Assembly (NCBI RefSeq): GCF_036322805.1
Contig: NZ_AP027272.1
Coordinates: 1,550,001-1,614,000, forward strand
From: Planctobacterium marinum
Lineage (GTDB): Bacteria > Pseudomonadota > Gammaproteobacteria > Enterobacterales > Alteromonadaceae
DNA: 64,000 nt
Direction of reading: 5' to 3'
The position numbers were made by a program, and so were the translations under genes. Shown in pieces: positions 55,713-64,000 of the stretch. The notes under the pieces are model-generated. The model had not been told where the DNA came from. It did not search any database and was given only the letters and a program-made list of their open reading frames with translations. Every line of letters starts with the position of its first letter. The first letter of the stretch is position 1.

Positions 55713-55880
55713 GGTGCCATAATACCTGTGCTCTGGAGGCGGTATGATAACGGTTGTTTAAATTTCAGGCAAACGACTGTTTGCAACAAATTACGTCTTT
55801 TTTGTGCTCCAGATTTTAAAAACGGCGAGAACTCCGTCCCCAAAAAAGCAAAATACCTCCTCTATTTAGAACGAGGGCAA

Positions 55881-56744
55881 ATGAAAATGAATTCAACGCG
55901 ACAACTATCCGAAACACAGATGCAAACCGCATTTAAAAGCACAAAAAAAGCCAATGCCGCTTTAGATTTGAGTGTAAAAAGTTGGTTTGTTATTGCGCTA
56001 ACCGGGCAATGGGCTTTTGCTCTTTATATCTTGTTGGTTTATGTGGTTTCGCAATTTGTTGGTATTGAGCTTGGCAATGTTGTCCCGGCCCAGAGTTTTA
56101 AAAAGGCAGATGGTGTGGATCTCGCTTTTGCTTTTTTACATGTGATCCCAGCGGCTTATCTGTCAATTTTGGGATGCACCCAACTGATACCTGCGCTACG
56201 CAATAACTATCGCGCTTTTCATCGTTGGAACGGTCGGATATTTTTCACCTTGGGAATTTCCGGCGCACTTACCGGTTTGTATCTGCAATGGGGAGCTGGC
56301 TTCAGGTTAAGCGATATTGGCTCATTGGGGATTACTTTAAACGGTATTCTGATCCCAGTTGCTATATTTTTTGCCTGGAAACACGCCATTAATAAACGTT
56401 TTGATTTACACATGCGTTGGGCCGTGCACAGTTTTTTATTGGTGAATGCGGTGTGGACGTTTCGCCTCTATCTGATGGGCTGGTATATGGTGAATCAAGG
56501 ACCTAATGGCAATAATTCAACCCTTGATGGTCCTGCTGATATCATGCTGTCTTTTGCGTGTTATTTGTTGCCAATGGCCTTGGCAGAGCTGTATTTCTGG
56601 AGTAAAAAACAAAAGCACAGCAAACCTATCTGGTGGGCAACTAGCGTCATGTTTGTTGGTGCACTGATCACCCTGATTGGGGTCGTTTCCGCGGCTTTAA
56701 TGATGTGGGCACCCAGAATCAACATGGTACTACAAGCCCTTTAA
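55881..56744 (+). CDS. DUF2306-family membrane protein
   Basis: The frame is open from 55728, but the ATG at 55881 has GAGGGC upstream and avoids a low-complexity leader; 287 residues. Seven to eight hydrophobic helices, with family-like blocks FLHVIPAAYLSILGCTQLIPALR, FHRWNGRIFFTLG and DLHMRWAVHSFLLVNAVWTFRLY carrying conserved His and Arg. DUF2306 proteins are of unknown function. Divergent from the 7TM-AraC regulator across ~170 bp. Confidence 0.8.
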   Translation: MKMNSTRQLSETQMQTAFKSTKKANAALDLSVKSWFVIALTGQWAFALYILLVYVVSQFVGIELGNVVPAQSFKKADGVDLAFAFLHVIPAAYLSILGCTQLIPALRNNYRAFHRWNGRIFFTLGISGALTGLYLQWGAGFRLSDIGSLGITLNGILIPVAIFFAWKHAINKRFDLHMRWAVHSFLLVNAVWTFRLYLMGWYMVNQGPNGNNSTLDGPADIMLSFACYLLPMALAELYFWSKKQKHSKPIWWATSVMFVGALITLIGVVSAALMMWAPRINMVLQAL

Positions 56745-56810
56745 ACTGGTTTAATTAGGCATTAAATTGCAGAGTGATTTAATAGCTACACTTGAGGGAC
56801 TGATTGCCAA

Positions 56811-57236
56811 ATGGGCATCAATACAATTGCGGTTAGCCTGGCGTTGATTATTTCAACCTTTGTAATCTGGCGATTCAATCGCTTCAAAGGGCAACAACAA
56901 ATGCGCTACTACGCTTGGTTGTTGGCAACATTTCCTCTGTACTACTTCGCGTTTGCGCTGTTTGTACCGGATGGTTCGGTATTGGTAAAAGAGGTGGGGG
57001 TGAGCATCCTGTTCTTTCTGCTTGTCGCCCTGGCTTTGAGAGTGAAGCCCACTTTGGCTGCAATGATACTTGCTGTAGGATATTTGCTCCACGCGGGTTA
57101 CGACCTGTCCCATGATGAGCTTTTCATCAATCCGGGCATGCCACGCTGGTGGCCGCTTTTTTGTGGGGGTGTGGACGGTATCATTGGCCTTTATTTGCTG
57201 CACCAGGTTTATCGCACACCGGCCTGCAAAACGTAA
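56811..57236 (+). CDS. DUF6010-like small membrane protein
   Basis: 141 residues with four to five membrane helices (IAVSLALIISTFVIWRF, YYAWLLATFPLYYFAFALF, VGVSILFFLLVALALRV, GGVDGIIGLYLLHQVY). The block LLHAGYDLSHDELFINPGMPRWWP matches DUF6010 proteins as I recall them. Function is unknown. The gene starts 66 bp after the DUF2306 gene on the same strand and may be cotranscribed. Confidence 0.7.
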   Translation: MGINTIAVSLALIISTFVIWRFNRFKGQQQMRYYAWLLATFPLYYFAFALFVPDGSVLVKEVGVSILFFLLVALALRVKPTLAAMILAVGYLLHAGYDLSHDELFINPGMPRWWPLFCGGVDGIIGLYLLHQVYRTPACKT

Positions 57237-57410
57237 CAAATTACGACTGTGGCTTTTATGTTCAGGCACAGTTCATTTCAGCCCGAAACATTTTGAAAAT
57301 ATTAACCTTTGCCCTTTGAAACGCGTGCAGTTGACGGCAAGGGGTAATCCTGACAGTCTCTCAAGCTCTAATAAATCCAATAATAACACTTAACGACAAC
57401 GAGGTTGGAG

Positions 57411-59039
57411 ATGGACAGACGGGAATTTGTAAAAATCGCCGGTGTGGGTACTGGCGCCCTGATGTTACCTGTAATGGGTAATGTGGTGGCCGAAGAGCAA
57501 CTGCTGGATAAACCGATGGACGTGCAATTTAAAAAGCGTCTTGCCGATATAGCACTGAATGCTGCGAAAGCCAAAGGGGCCAGCTATTGCGATGTGCGCA
57601 TTGGTCGCTATTTGAATCAGTTTGTGACCACGCGTGAGAAAAACGTAGACAATATCGTCAACACCGAATCAGCGGGTGTGGGAATTCGCGTTATCGTCAA
57701 CGGCACCTGGGGGTTTGCAGCCAGTTCCAGAATGGATCCCGATTCAGTCGCTAAAACGGCAGAGCAAGCCTGTGCCGTGGCTAAAGCCAATTCGAAATTC
57801 CAGGATGAGCCGGTAAAACTGGCACCAGTAAAAGGCGTAGGCGAAGTATCCTGGCAAACTCCCATCAAGAAAAACGCCATCGAAATTCCCATCAAAGACA
57901 AAGTTGACTTGTTGTTGTCTGTTAATGATGCCGCTATGGCCAATGGTGCCAACTACATCACCTCCATTTTGTTCCTGGTAAACGAACAAAAATACTTTGC
58001 TTCCAGTGATGGCTCTTACATCGATCAGGATGTGCATCGTTTGTGGGCACCGTTTTTTGCCACAGCTGTAGGCGAGGGCGGCTTTAAAACCCGTAACAGC
58101 CTGGGCAACCCTGTAGGTATGGGCTTTGAATACCTGGATGGTAAAGCAGAAGATAAAATCCGCGTTCAAGGCGCCAATATTGGTTACAAAAACTCCTACG
58201 ACATGCTGGAAGATGCCGCCGAGGCGGGTAAACAGCTGAAGGCTAAATTGAAGGCGAAATCCGTTGAGCCAGGTAAATATGACCTGGTATTAGATCCTGC
58301 TCACCTGATGTTAACCATCCATGAATCTGTGGGTCACCCATTGGAATTAGATAGGGTCTTAGGCTATGAAGCCAACTTTGCGGGCACCAGTTTTGCCACC
58401 CTGGATAAGTGGCGCTCAGGCAAGTTCCAGTACGGCTCTGACATTGTCAACTTGTTTGCTGATAAAACTCAGCCCGGCTCATTAGGTTACGTGGGCTACG
58501 ACGACGAAGGGGTTAAAACCAAAGAATGGGATCTGGTGAAAGACGGTATTCTGGTTAACTACCAGGCAACTCGTGACCAGGTACACATGATAGATCAAAA
58601 AGAATCTCACGGTTGTTGTTATTCCCAAAGCTGGGCTGACGTGCAATTCCAGCGCATGCCCAACGTTTCACTGCGTCCCAACAAAGAAGATATTTCTGCG
58701 GAAGACGTTATCAAGGATGTGGAAGATGGTATTTATATCGCAGGGCGTGGTTCGTTCTCCATCGACCAGCAGCGTTACAACTTCCAGTTTGGTGGTCAGC
58801 TGTTTTACGAAATCAAAGATGGCAAGATCACTGACCAAATTGAAGATGTTGCTTATCAATCTAACACTCAGGAGTTCTGGAACAGCTGTACGCAAATGGC
58901 TGGCGTTTCAGACTATCGCCTGGGTGGTTCTTTCTTCGACGGTAAAGGTCAACCCTCTCAGGTGAGCGCTGTATCCCACGGCTGTCCCACCACCCGTTTC
59001 AACAATGTCAACGTTATTAATACGGCGCGTAAAGTGTAA
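57411..59039 (+). CDS. Tat-exported TldD-family metalloprotease homologue
   Basis: ATG 57411 (GAGGTTGGAG upstream) is preferred to TTG 57405; 542 residues. The N terminus DRREFVKIAGVGTGALMLP is a twin-arginine signal. The TldD zinc motif HESVGHPLELDRV (HExxxH) is at about residue 305, and the C-terminal GxxHGCPTTRF-like end matches the TldD/PmbA family. Cytoplasmic TldD lacks a Tat signal, so this is a distinct exported branch. It leads the operon TldD-like, PmbA-like, DUF4159, MoxR, DUF58, BatA-like. Confidence 0.9.
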   Translation: MDRREFVKIAGVGTGALMLPVMGNVVAEEQLLDKPMDVQFKKRLADIALNAAKAKGASYCDVRIGRYLNQFVTTREKNVDNIVNTESAGVGIRVIVNGTWGFAASSRMDPDSVAKTAEQACAVAKANSKFQDEPVKLAPVKGVGEVSWQTPIKKNAIEIPIKDKVDLLLSVNDAAMANGANYITSILFLVNEQKYFASSDGSYIDQDVHRLWAPFFATAVGEGGFKTRNSLGNPVGMGFEYLDGKAEDKIRVQGANIGYKNSYDMLEDAAEAGKQLKAKLKAKSVEPGKYDLVLDPAHLMLTIHESVGHPLELDRVLGYEANFAGTSFATLDKWRSGKFQYGSDIVNLFADKTQPGSLGYVGYDDEGVKTKEWDLVKDGILVNYQATRDQVHMIDQKESHGCCYSQSWADVQFQRMPNVSLRPNKEDISAEDVIKDVEDGIYIAGRGSFSIDQQRYNFQFGGQLFYEIKDGKITDQIEDVAYQSNTQEFWNSCTQMAGVSDYRLGGSFFDGKGQPSQVSAVSHGCPTTRFNNVNVINTARKV

Positions 59040-59072
59040 GCACTGGCAACAGGAAAAGAGGAATTTATTAAA

Positions 59073-60440
59073 ATGGCTATTATCAGCGAAAAAGAAGCAA
59101 AAGAATTATTGGTCAAAGTACTGTCCTTCTCCAAAGCCGATGAGTGCGAGTGCAACTTGTCTGGCAGTCTGGAAGGTAACATCCGTTATGCCAGAAATAC
59201 CGTGAGTACCTCCGGTGAAGTCAGTGACGTAACATTGGTAGTACAGTCATCCTTTGGCAAGAAAAGTGGTGTGGCTACCATTAACGAATTTGATGATGCA
59301 TCGTTAAAAAAGGTGGTTCGTCGTTCTGAAGAACTGGCTAAGCTGGCTCCGGAAAACCCGGAATATATGCCAGTTTTAGAGGCACAGAAATACAAAAAGG
59401 TGAATGGTCATTCCGCTACCACGGCGGCCATTACACCGGATAATCGCGCCAGCATGGCTAACGATAGTATTTCTTTGTCTAAAAAAGACAAGCTGGTGGT
59501 ATCAGGGTTCATTAATGACAGCGAATCTTTCATCGCCATCATGAACAATAAAGGTTTATTTGCTTACGATACCAATACCAACATCGATTTTACGGCGACT
59601 CTGCGTACTGAAGACGGTAAAGGTTCTGGCTGGGTAACCCGTGATTTTACTGACTCATCCAGGCTTGATACCAAATCGGCTACCAGCATTGCCATCAAAA
59701 AGGCCAAGGGCTCAGTGGATGCCAAAGAAATGGAACCCGGTAAGTACACGGTGATCCTGGAGCCTGCTGCGACCGTGCAGCTGATCACTAATATGTTTAA
59801 TTCCATGGATCAGCGCAGTGCCGATGAAGGCCGTAGCTTTTTAAGCATTAAACCGCAGGATCGCAAGGAAGGTGGACCGCTCAATAAACTGGGGGAAAAG
59901 ATGTTTGACGAGCGCGTAACCCTGTACAGTGACCCGCAAAACCCTGAAGTGCCCACCGCTCCATTTGCAGCAGACGGCCATGCTTGTGATAAGACCATGT
60001 GGATCGAAAAAGGTGTGGTGAAAAACATGCCTAATTCTCGTTATTGGGCACAGAAAACCGGTACCCAGTACAAACCTACCCATTACACGGGCGGTGGTAT
60101 TTTTGGTGGCAATACCCAAATCATTATGGAAGGTGGCAATGAGTCACTGGAGGAGATGATCAAAAACACCCGTAAAGGGATTTTAGTAACGCGTTTGTGG
60201 TACATCCGCCAGTTAGATCCGCAATCCCTGATGTACACAGGTTTAACCCGTGACGGTACTTTCTATGTGGAGAACGGCGAAATTAAATACCCGGTGAAAA
60301 ACTTCCGCTTCAACGAAAGCCCCATCATCATGTTGAACAACATCGAAGCCATGGGTAAACCCGTGCGTATCAATGGTGGTTTAATACCGCCTATGAAGAT
60401 CCGCGACTTTACCTTCAGTAGCTTGTCAGACGCTGTGTAA
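59073..60440 (+). CDS. PmbA/TldE-family partner protein
   Basis: 455 residues, without an export signal. It has the PmbA/TldE-like layout (N-terminal domain with GNIRYARNTVSTSGEVSD, core with GKYTVILEPAATVQLI, and C-terminal VENGEIKYPVKNFRFNES and GLIPPMKIRDFTFSS) and lacks the HExxxH zinc site, as expected of the non-catalytic subunit. It follows the TldD-like gene by 33 bp. If the partner is exported and this one is not, they may not form the usual heterodimer, unless it travels with the Tat substrate. Confidence 0.88.
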   Translation: MAIISEKEAKELLVKVLSFSKADECECNLSGSLEGNIRYARNTVSTSGEVSDVTLVVQSSFGKKSGVATINEFDDASLKKVVRRSEELAKLAPENPEYMPVLEAQKYKKVNGHSATTAAITPDNRASMANDSISLSKKDKLVVSGFINDSESFIAIMNNKGLFAYDTNTNIDFTATLRTEDGKGSGWVTRDFTDSSRLDTKSATSIAIKKAKGSVDAKEMEPGKYTVILEPAATVQLITNMFNSMDQRSADEGRSFLSIKPQDRKEGGPLNKLGEKMFDERVTLYSDPQNPEVPTAPFAADGHACDKTMWIEKGVVKNMPNSRYWAQKTGTQYKPTHYTGGGIFGGNTQIIMEGGNESLEEMIKNTRKGILVTRLWYIRQLDPQSLMYTGLTRDGTFYVENGEIKYPVKNFRFNESPIIMLNNIEAMGKPVRINGGLIPPMKIRDFTFSSLSDAV

Positions 60441-60447
60441 GAGTATT

Positions 60448-61145
60448 ATGCAATTTAAGCGACGACGCTTTTTGCAACAGTTAGCGGCCATACCGGCCGC
60501 TTCTGCTTTGAGCGGTATCAGTTTCGCTGACGACTACGATTTTTACTTTACCCGACTCAGTTACGAATCGGGCAATTGGGACGTAGACGAGCGCACGCCA
60601 GCCAACATATTAAACTCTTTGATTGAGTACACGCACTTGCGGGTGGATCTTACTGAACGGGTATTACCGCTTGCCGATCCGCGTATGCTCAACAGTCCGT
60701 TTTGTTATATGGCAGGCCATAAGCTGGTGCAGTTCAATCTGGAAGAGCGCAATAACTTTGAACAGTACGTTAAAAGCGGTGGCTTCGTATTTGTGGATGA
60801 TTGTAATCACGATATTGATGGTTTGTTTGCCCGCAGTTTTGAGCAGCAAATGGCGGATATTTTTGGTGAGCAAGCACTGCAAAAAATCCCCAATGATCAC
60901 GCCTTGTATTCCAGCTTTTTTGAGTTTGATGGCCCCCCCGAACCTCCTATGAACTCAACGGTTGGGGAGACGACCTGGTGCATGAATATCTGAAAGCCAT
61001 CGTGGTCAACGGCAAAATAGCCGTGCTGTATAGCAACAAAGATTATGGCTGCGAATGGGATTATGACTTTCGCAATAAACGCTGGTTGCGGGTGGACAAC
61101 ACTCGCTTTGCCGTCAACGTGGTGATGTATGCACTGACCGCATAA
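60448..61145 (+). pseudogene. DUF4159-family Tat protein, frameshifted in a C7 run
   Basis: Frame 1 (60448-60993) begins with a twin-arginine signal (FKRRRFLQQLAAIPAASA) and the DUF4159 body (YFTRLSYESGNWDVDERTP, KSGGFVFVDDCNHDIDG). After GGCCCCCCC (60931-60939) the normal C terminus is found in the next frame: ELNGWGDDLVHEYLKAI, LYSNKDYGCEWDYDFRN and VNVVMYALTA, stopping at 61143-61145. One added C restores a 232-residue protein. The homopolymer means this may be a sequencing error, a phase-variable tract or a real mutation; both halves look under selection. Confidence 0.85.
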
Positions 61146-61157
61146 GGAACAATTAAC

Positions 61158-62159
61158 ATGAACAATAATAATAATGCGCTCGAAAATAAAGCGCTGGAAA
61201 GCTTGCAATTAGTGGTAGAAGAGATTGGTAAACGAATCGTCGGCCAGAAGGAAGTCATTGAGCAGGTGTTGATTTGTTTGCTGGCGCGCGGTCATTGTCT
61301 GCTAGAAGGCGCACCTGGCCTTGCTAAAACATTACTGGCCTCCTCACTTGCGGAAACCCTGGAGCAGAGCTTTCACCGCTTGCAATTTACCCCGGATTTG
61401 ATGCCCAGCGATATCGTGGGCACCGAACTATTAGAGGAAATTCACGCCACTGGTAAACGAGAGTTTAGCTTTATTAAAGGGCCGGTGTTTACCCATTTTT
61501 TATTGGCCGATGAAATCAACCGTACACCACCTAAGACTCAGGCGGCGCTATTGGAAGCTATGCAAGAGAAACAGGTGACTTATGCGGGTAAACGCTATCC
61601 ATTACCAGACCCCTTTTTCGTATTGGCCACCCAAAATCCGGTAGAGCAATCGGGCACCTATCCGCTACCAGAAGCCCAACTTGATCGCTTCTTGATGTTA
61701 GTGAAGGTGGATTACCCCAGTGCTGAGGAGGAGTTGCAAGTGCTAGAGCGAACCACGGGTAACTACTCAGCACAACTCAATACCCTGTTAAATTCTGCAC
61801 AGATTATCGAATTGCAGCAGCTTGTAAAAGAAGTGGTGATTGCCCCTGAGCTGTTGGAATTTGCCGTAACCTTGGTGCGTAATACCCGACCTGTTGAGAG
61901 CGACAATGACCTGATTAAAAAGTATGTTATCTGGGGAGCTGGCCCTCGAGCGGGACAGGCGCTGGTTTTGTGTGCTAAAGCGAAAGCACTGATTGCTGGG
62001 CGTTTTGCCGTTACTCTGGATGATCTACAGGCTGTGGCTGCGGGCGTATTACGCCACCGCATTTTATTGAATTTCCACGCTGAAGCCGATCAGCAAAACG
62101 CTGATGTGATCATTGCTCAGCTGTGGGCCGACTGTCTCAAAACTCAGTCTTTTTTATAA
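61158..62159 (+). CDS. MoxR-family AAA+ ATPase
   Basis: 333 residues: Walker A-like GAPGLAKT, Walker B LLADEINRTPPKTQAALLEAMQEKQVT, sensor 1 ATQNPVEQSGTYPLPEAQLDRF, arginine finger and lid (WGAGPRAGQALVL). MoxR ATPases act as chaperones for vWA-domain partners, here the following DUF58 and BatA-like proteins. Starts 12 bp after the DUF4159 gene. Confidence 0.95.
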   Translation: MNNNNNALENKALESLQLVVEEIGKRIVGQKEVIEQVLICLLARGHCLLEGAPGLAKTLLASSLAETLEQSFHRLQFTPDLMPSDIVGTELLEEIHATGKREFSFIKGPVFTHFLLADEINRTPPKTQAALLEAMQEKQVTYAGKRYPLPDPFFVLATQNPVEQSGTYPLPEAQLDRFLMLVKVDYPSAEEELQVLERTTGNYSAQLNTLLNSAQIIELQQLVKEVVIAPELLEFAVTLVRNTRPVESDNDLIKKYVIWGAGPRAGQALVLCAKAKALIAGRFAVTLDDLQAVAAGVLRHRILLNFHAEADQQNADVIIAQLWADCLKTQSFL

Positions 62160-62175
62160 TACGGATAGCTGAGTC

Positions 62176-63069
62176 TTGTTACCTGAAGCCCTGCTAGCGC
62201 TGCTGCAATACGATGATCTTGAGTTTATCTCTCGCACTATCGCCGAGGGCTACCTCAGTGGTCATCACCCCAGTGTACGCAAAGGCGTAGGCACTGATTT
62301 TAACCAGTATAAGGTTTATCAACAGGGGGATGAGGCTTCGAAAATAGACTGGAAGTTGTTTGCTCGCAGTGACAAATACTTCGTGCGAGAAGCAGAGCGC
62401 GAGAGTGAACGCGCCATTCACTTTATACTGGATTGCAGCGCCTCCATGAGCTTTGTTCCCGATGGTGAGGCGGCGTTAAGCAAACTGGCCTATGGCCAAT
62501 ACCTCACGGGGGTCCTGGCCTATCTTGCTCAAAAGCAAGGGGATCCCTTTTCCTTAACGCTGATGAGTGATAGTGGCCTGGAAAGAATTGCGACGGGTTC
62601 GGGTCGCTCTCATTGGTACCGCTTGCTCAACTGTTTACAACAAAAAGAGGGGCAAGGAAGCTTTCCTGATAGCCACTGGCAAAAACACTTGAACAGTCTG
62701 GTGAGCAAGGCCTGCATGGTGGTGTTTATCAGTGATGGCTATCAGAAAAACACCGAGATTGCTGATTGTCTGTCTCAGCTGAAACATCAGAAAAATGATG
62801 TGCTGTTCTTTAACCTGCATTCACAACAAGAGCAGGATTTCGACTTTAACGGCGTTGTGCAATTTGAAGATCTGGAAACCGGCGAACTCAAAAAAGTGAG
62901 TGTAAAAACAGCAAAGCCGATTTTTTTGCAAGCTCAACAAGCCTGGTTCAAAGACATTGCGTCACTTTGTGACCAACGCGCGATTAATTTGCAGCGCCTG
63001 TATGTAGATGAAGACTTTAGTCATGCCATTTCGCAATTCCTGCAACAACGACTGAGGCATGGACGATGA
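62176..63069 (+). CDS. DUF58 (vWA-like) protein
   Basis: 297 residues from TTG 62176. Residues ~30-75 carry the DUF58 core GVGTDFNQYKVYQQGDEASKIDWKLFARSDKYFVRE, followed by a vWA-like fold with a MIDAS-type DCSASMSF (DxSxS) at about residue 90. MoxR-DUF58-Bat gene order is widespread and thought to form an envelope chaperone or stress complex. The stop overlaps the next start (ATGA). Confidence 0.92.
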   Translation: MLPEALLALLQYDDLEFISRTIAEGYLSGHHPSVRKGVGTDFNQYKVYQQGDEASKIDWKLFARSDKYFVREAERESERAIHFILDCSASMSFVPDGEAALSKLAYGQYLTGVLAYLAQKQGDPFSLTLMSDSGLERIATGSGRSHWYRLLNCLQQKEGQGSFPDSHWQKHLNSLVSKACMVVFISDGYQKNTEIADCLSQLKHQKNDVLFFNLHSQQEQDFDFNGVVQFEDLETGELKKVSVKTAKPIFLQAQQAWFKDIASLCDQRAINLQRLYVDEDFSHAISQFLQQRLRHGR

Positions 63070-64000
63070 GCTTGTTGGCACCTTTGGGGTTATTGTTTTT
63101 GCTGGCGGTTGCGGTTCCTGTCATCATTCACCTGTTAAACCCCGACAAAGGTAAACGCCTGTTGTTGGGCAGTATCCAATTCCTGGAAAAAGTAAAGCCT
63201 ACGCAACAACCCAGTTATCGCATTAAACACTGGTTGTTACTGTTGCTGCGTTGTCTTCTGATAGCGCTGCTGGCGTTATTGTTAGCCAGGTTGACGCTGC
63301 CGATGACTATCGGCAACAAATCTTATGCATTGGTGCCACAAGACTGGCCGGCTAATTTCTCTGAGTTGCAGCAAGCCGAATTTGAACAACTGCTATCTCA
63401 GGGGGCGGAAGTCATAGTTATTGAGGGCAACTTTGAGGTTGTAGCCGAAACCTTGGCGGGACTACCACAAAATGCCACAACCTCAGTGTTTCTGGCGAAT
63501 GATGTCGCAAGTTTGCCAGGCCAGGTTCGGTTAAGTGACAGTCATACGACTTGGTATATTGCCCAACAACCTGCCCCAATTCGCTCACAAAGTCATTGGT
63601 TAATACTGTTTTCAATGGATACGCAGTTACTGGCGCAACAAATGGCGGAGAAGCTGAAAGTTTTACCTCACTTAACGCTAAACACCCGGGATATCAGCTC
63701 CCAAGTGCAAACCGATGAGCAATATGCTGCCATCATAAATTTGAGTGGCGAGCCACTTGGACAGCATCATTATGCCAGTTTGCAACATGCCGGGCAGGTA
63801 TTCAGCCACTATCAGCCGGAGCTTTCAAAAGAGCCAGAGTCGGTCTTTCACTCTGATGGCAGGCCCGTTACCAACAGTGAGTGGTGGCAGGGCGCGCAGC
63901 ATGTAATTTACAACACCGTTCTGTTAGCTGAATTCGAATCATGGGTGCAGGAACCATGGTTTGCGCTGTCTATGGTGCGTCTGATGCAGCAATACAGGGT
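63066..64000 (+). CDS. BatA-like membrane protein, 3' truncated by window
   Basis: An open frame from ATG 63066 to the window end (311 codons). The N terminus LLFLLAVAVPVIIHLLNPDKGKRLLLGSIQFL is the BatA/DUF4159-associated N-terminal domain with a first membrane helix, then a second helix (WLLLLLRCLLIALLALLLA, about 58-78). The remainder is a soluble domain reminiscent of a degenerate vWA (VIVIEGNFEVVAETL), without a visible MIDAS motif. Fourth partner of the MoxR/DUF58 operon. Confidence 0.88.
   Translation, partial: MSLLAPLGLLFLLAVAVPVIIHLLNPDKGKRLLLGSIQFLEKVKPTQQPSYRIKHWLLLLLRCLLIALLALLLARLTLPMTIGNKSYALVPQDWPANFSELQQAEFEQLLSQGAEVIVIEGNFEVVAETLAGLPQNATTSVFLANDVASLPGQVRLSDSHTTWYIAQQPAPIRSQSHWLILFSMDTQLLAQQMAEKLKVLPHLTLNTRDISSQVQTDEQYAAIINLSGEPLGQHHYASLQHAGQVFSHYQPELSKEPESVFHSDGRPVTNSEWWQGAQHVIYNTVLLAEFESWVQEPWFALSMVRLMQQYR

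Overview
The window is a 64 kb piece of a gammaproteobacterial chromosome, most likely from the order Alteromonadales. This rests on the pepP-ubiH-ubiI order, protein sequences that read like Alteromonas/Shewanella-type orthologues, moderate GC, an RstA-like regulatory box, and many periplasmic or membrane signalling proteins. No plasmid, phage or IS gene and no CRISPR array was seen. Genus cannot be fixed from the sequence alone.

Layout. 1-8.7 kb is housekeeping: the end of pepP, the ubiquinone hydroxylases ubiH and ubiI, a periplasmic binding protein, an alternative L36 with an unusual tail, metG, dcd and a TPR lipoprotein. At 8.9 kb lies tRNA-Pro(GGG). A decayed copy of its 3' half plus downstream flank recurs about 1.53 kb further on and brackets a small islet with an outer-membrane barrel gene and an interrupted small gene. 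10.8-19.9 kb holds a PDZ/hydrolase/trypsin-like fusion, a DUF885 lipoprotein, AraC-type and RstAB-type regulators, a Spy/CpxP-like protein and a DUF2268 protein.

20.2-37.6 kb is the most interesting part: a Ser/Thr kinase with TPR-like repeats, an FHA-TM-trypsin protein, a TM protein with a TIR-like C-terminus, a TIR-TM-beta-propeller protein, a TRAFs-binding (DUF4071-like) protein, a divergent CRP/FNR-type regulator, and about nine small or medium proteins, most with signal peptides. Six near-perfect copies of the palindrome TGTGAATATTCACA occur here and I noticed none elsewhere in the window. Each sits exactly 21 nt upstream of a -10-like hexamer of a cluster gene. This looks like one coordinately controlled eukaryote-like signalling/conflict system with its own regulator, one of whose targets is the regulator's own operon.

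38-45.7 kb has a hybrid histidine kinase, a Rap1a/Tai-like immunity protein, a CadC-like regulator, a CPBP protease and an oxidoreductase. 45.8-54.6 kb is a second local regulon: an ABC exporter, a DJ-1/TPR protein with a two-component system, and a secreted protein all share a tandem TTTCACA-N4-TTTCAC box in front of their promoters; a decayed BNR-type lipoprotein gene lies between. 54.6-57.2 kb holds an AraC-type regulator and membrane proteins. 57.4-64 kb is an operon of TldD-like and PmbA-like proteins, DUF4159 (frameshifted in a C7 run), MoxR ATPase, DUF58 and a BatA-like protein that runs off the window.
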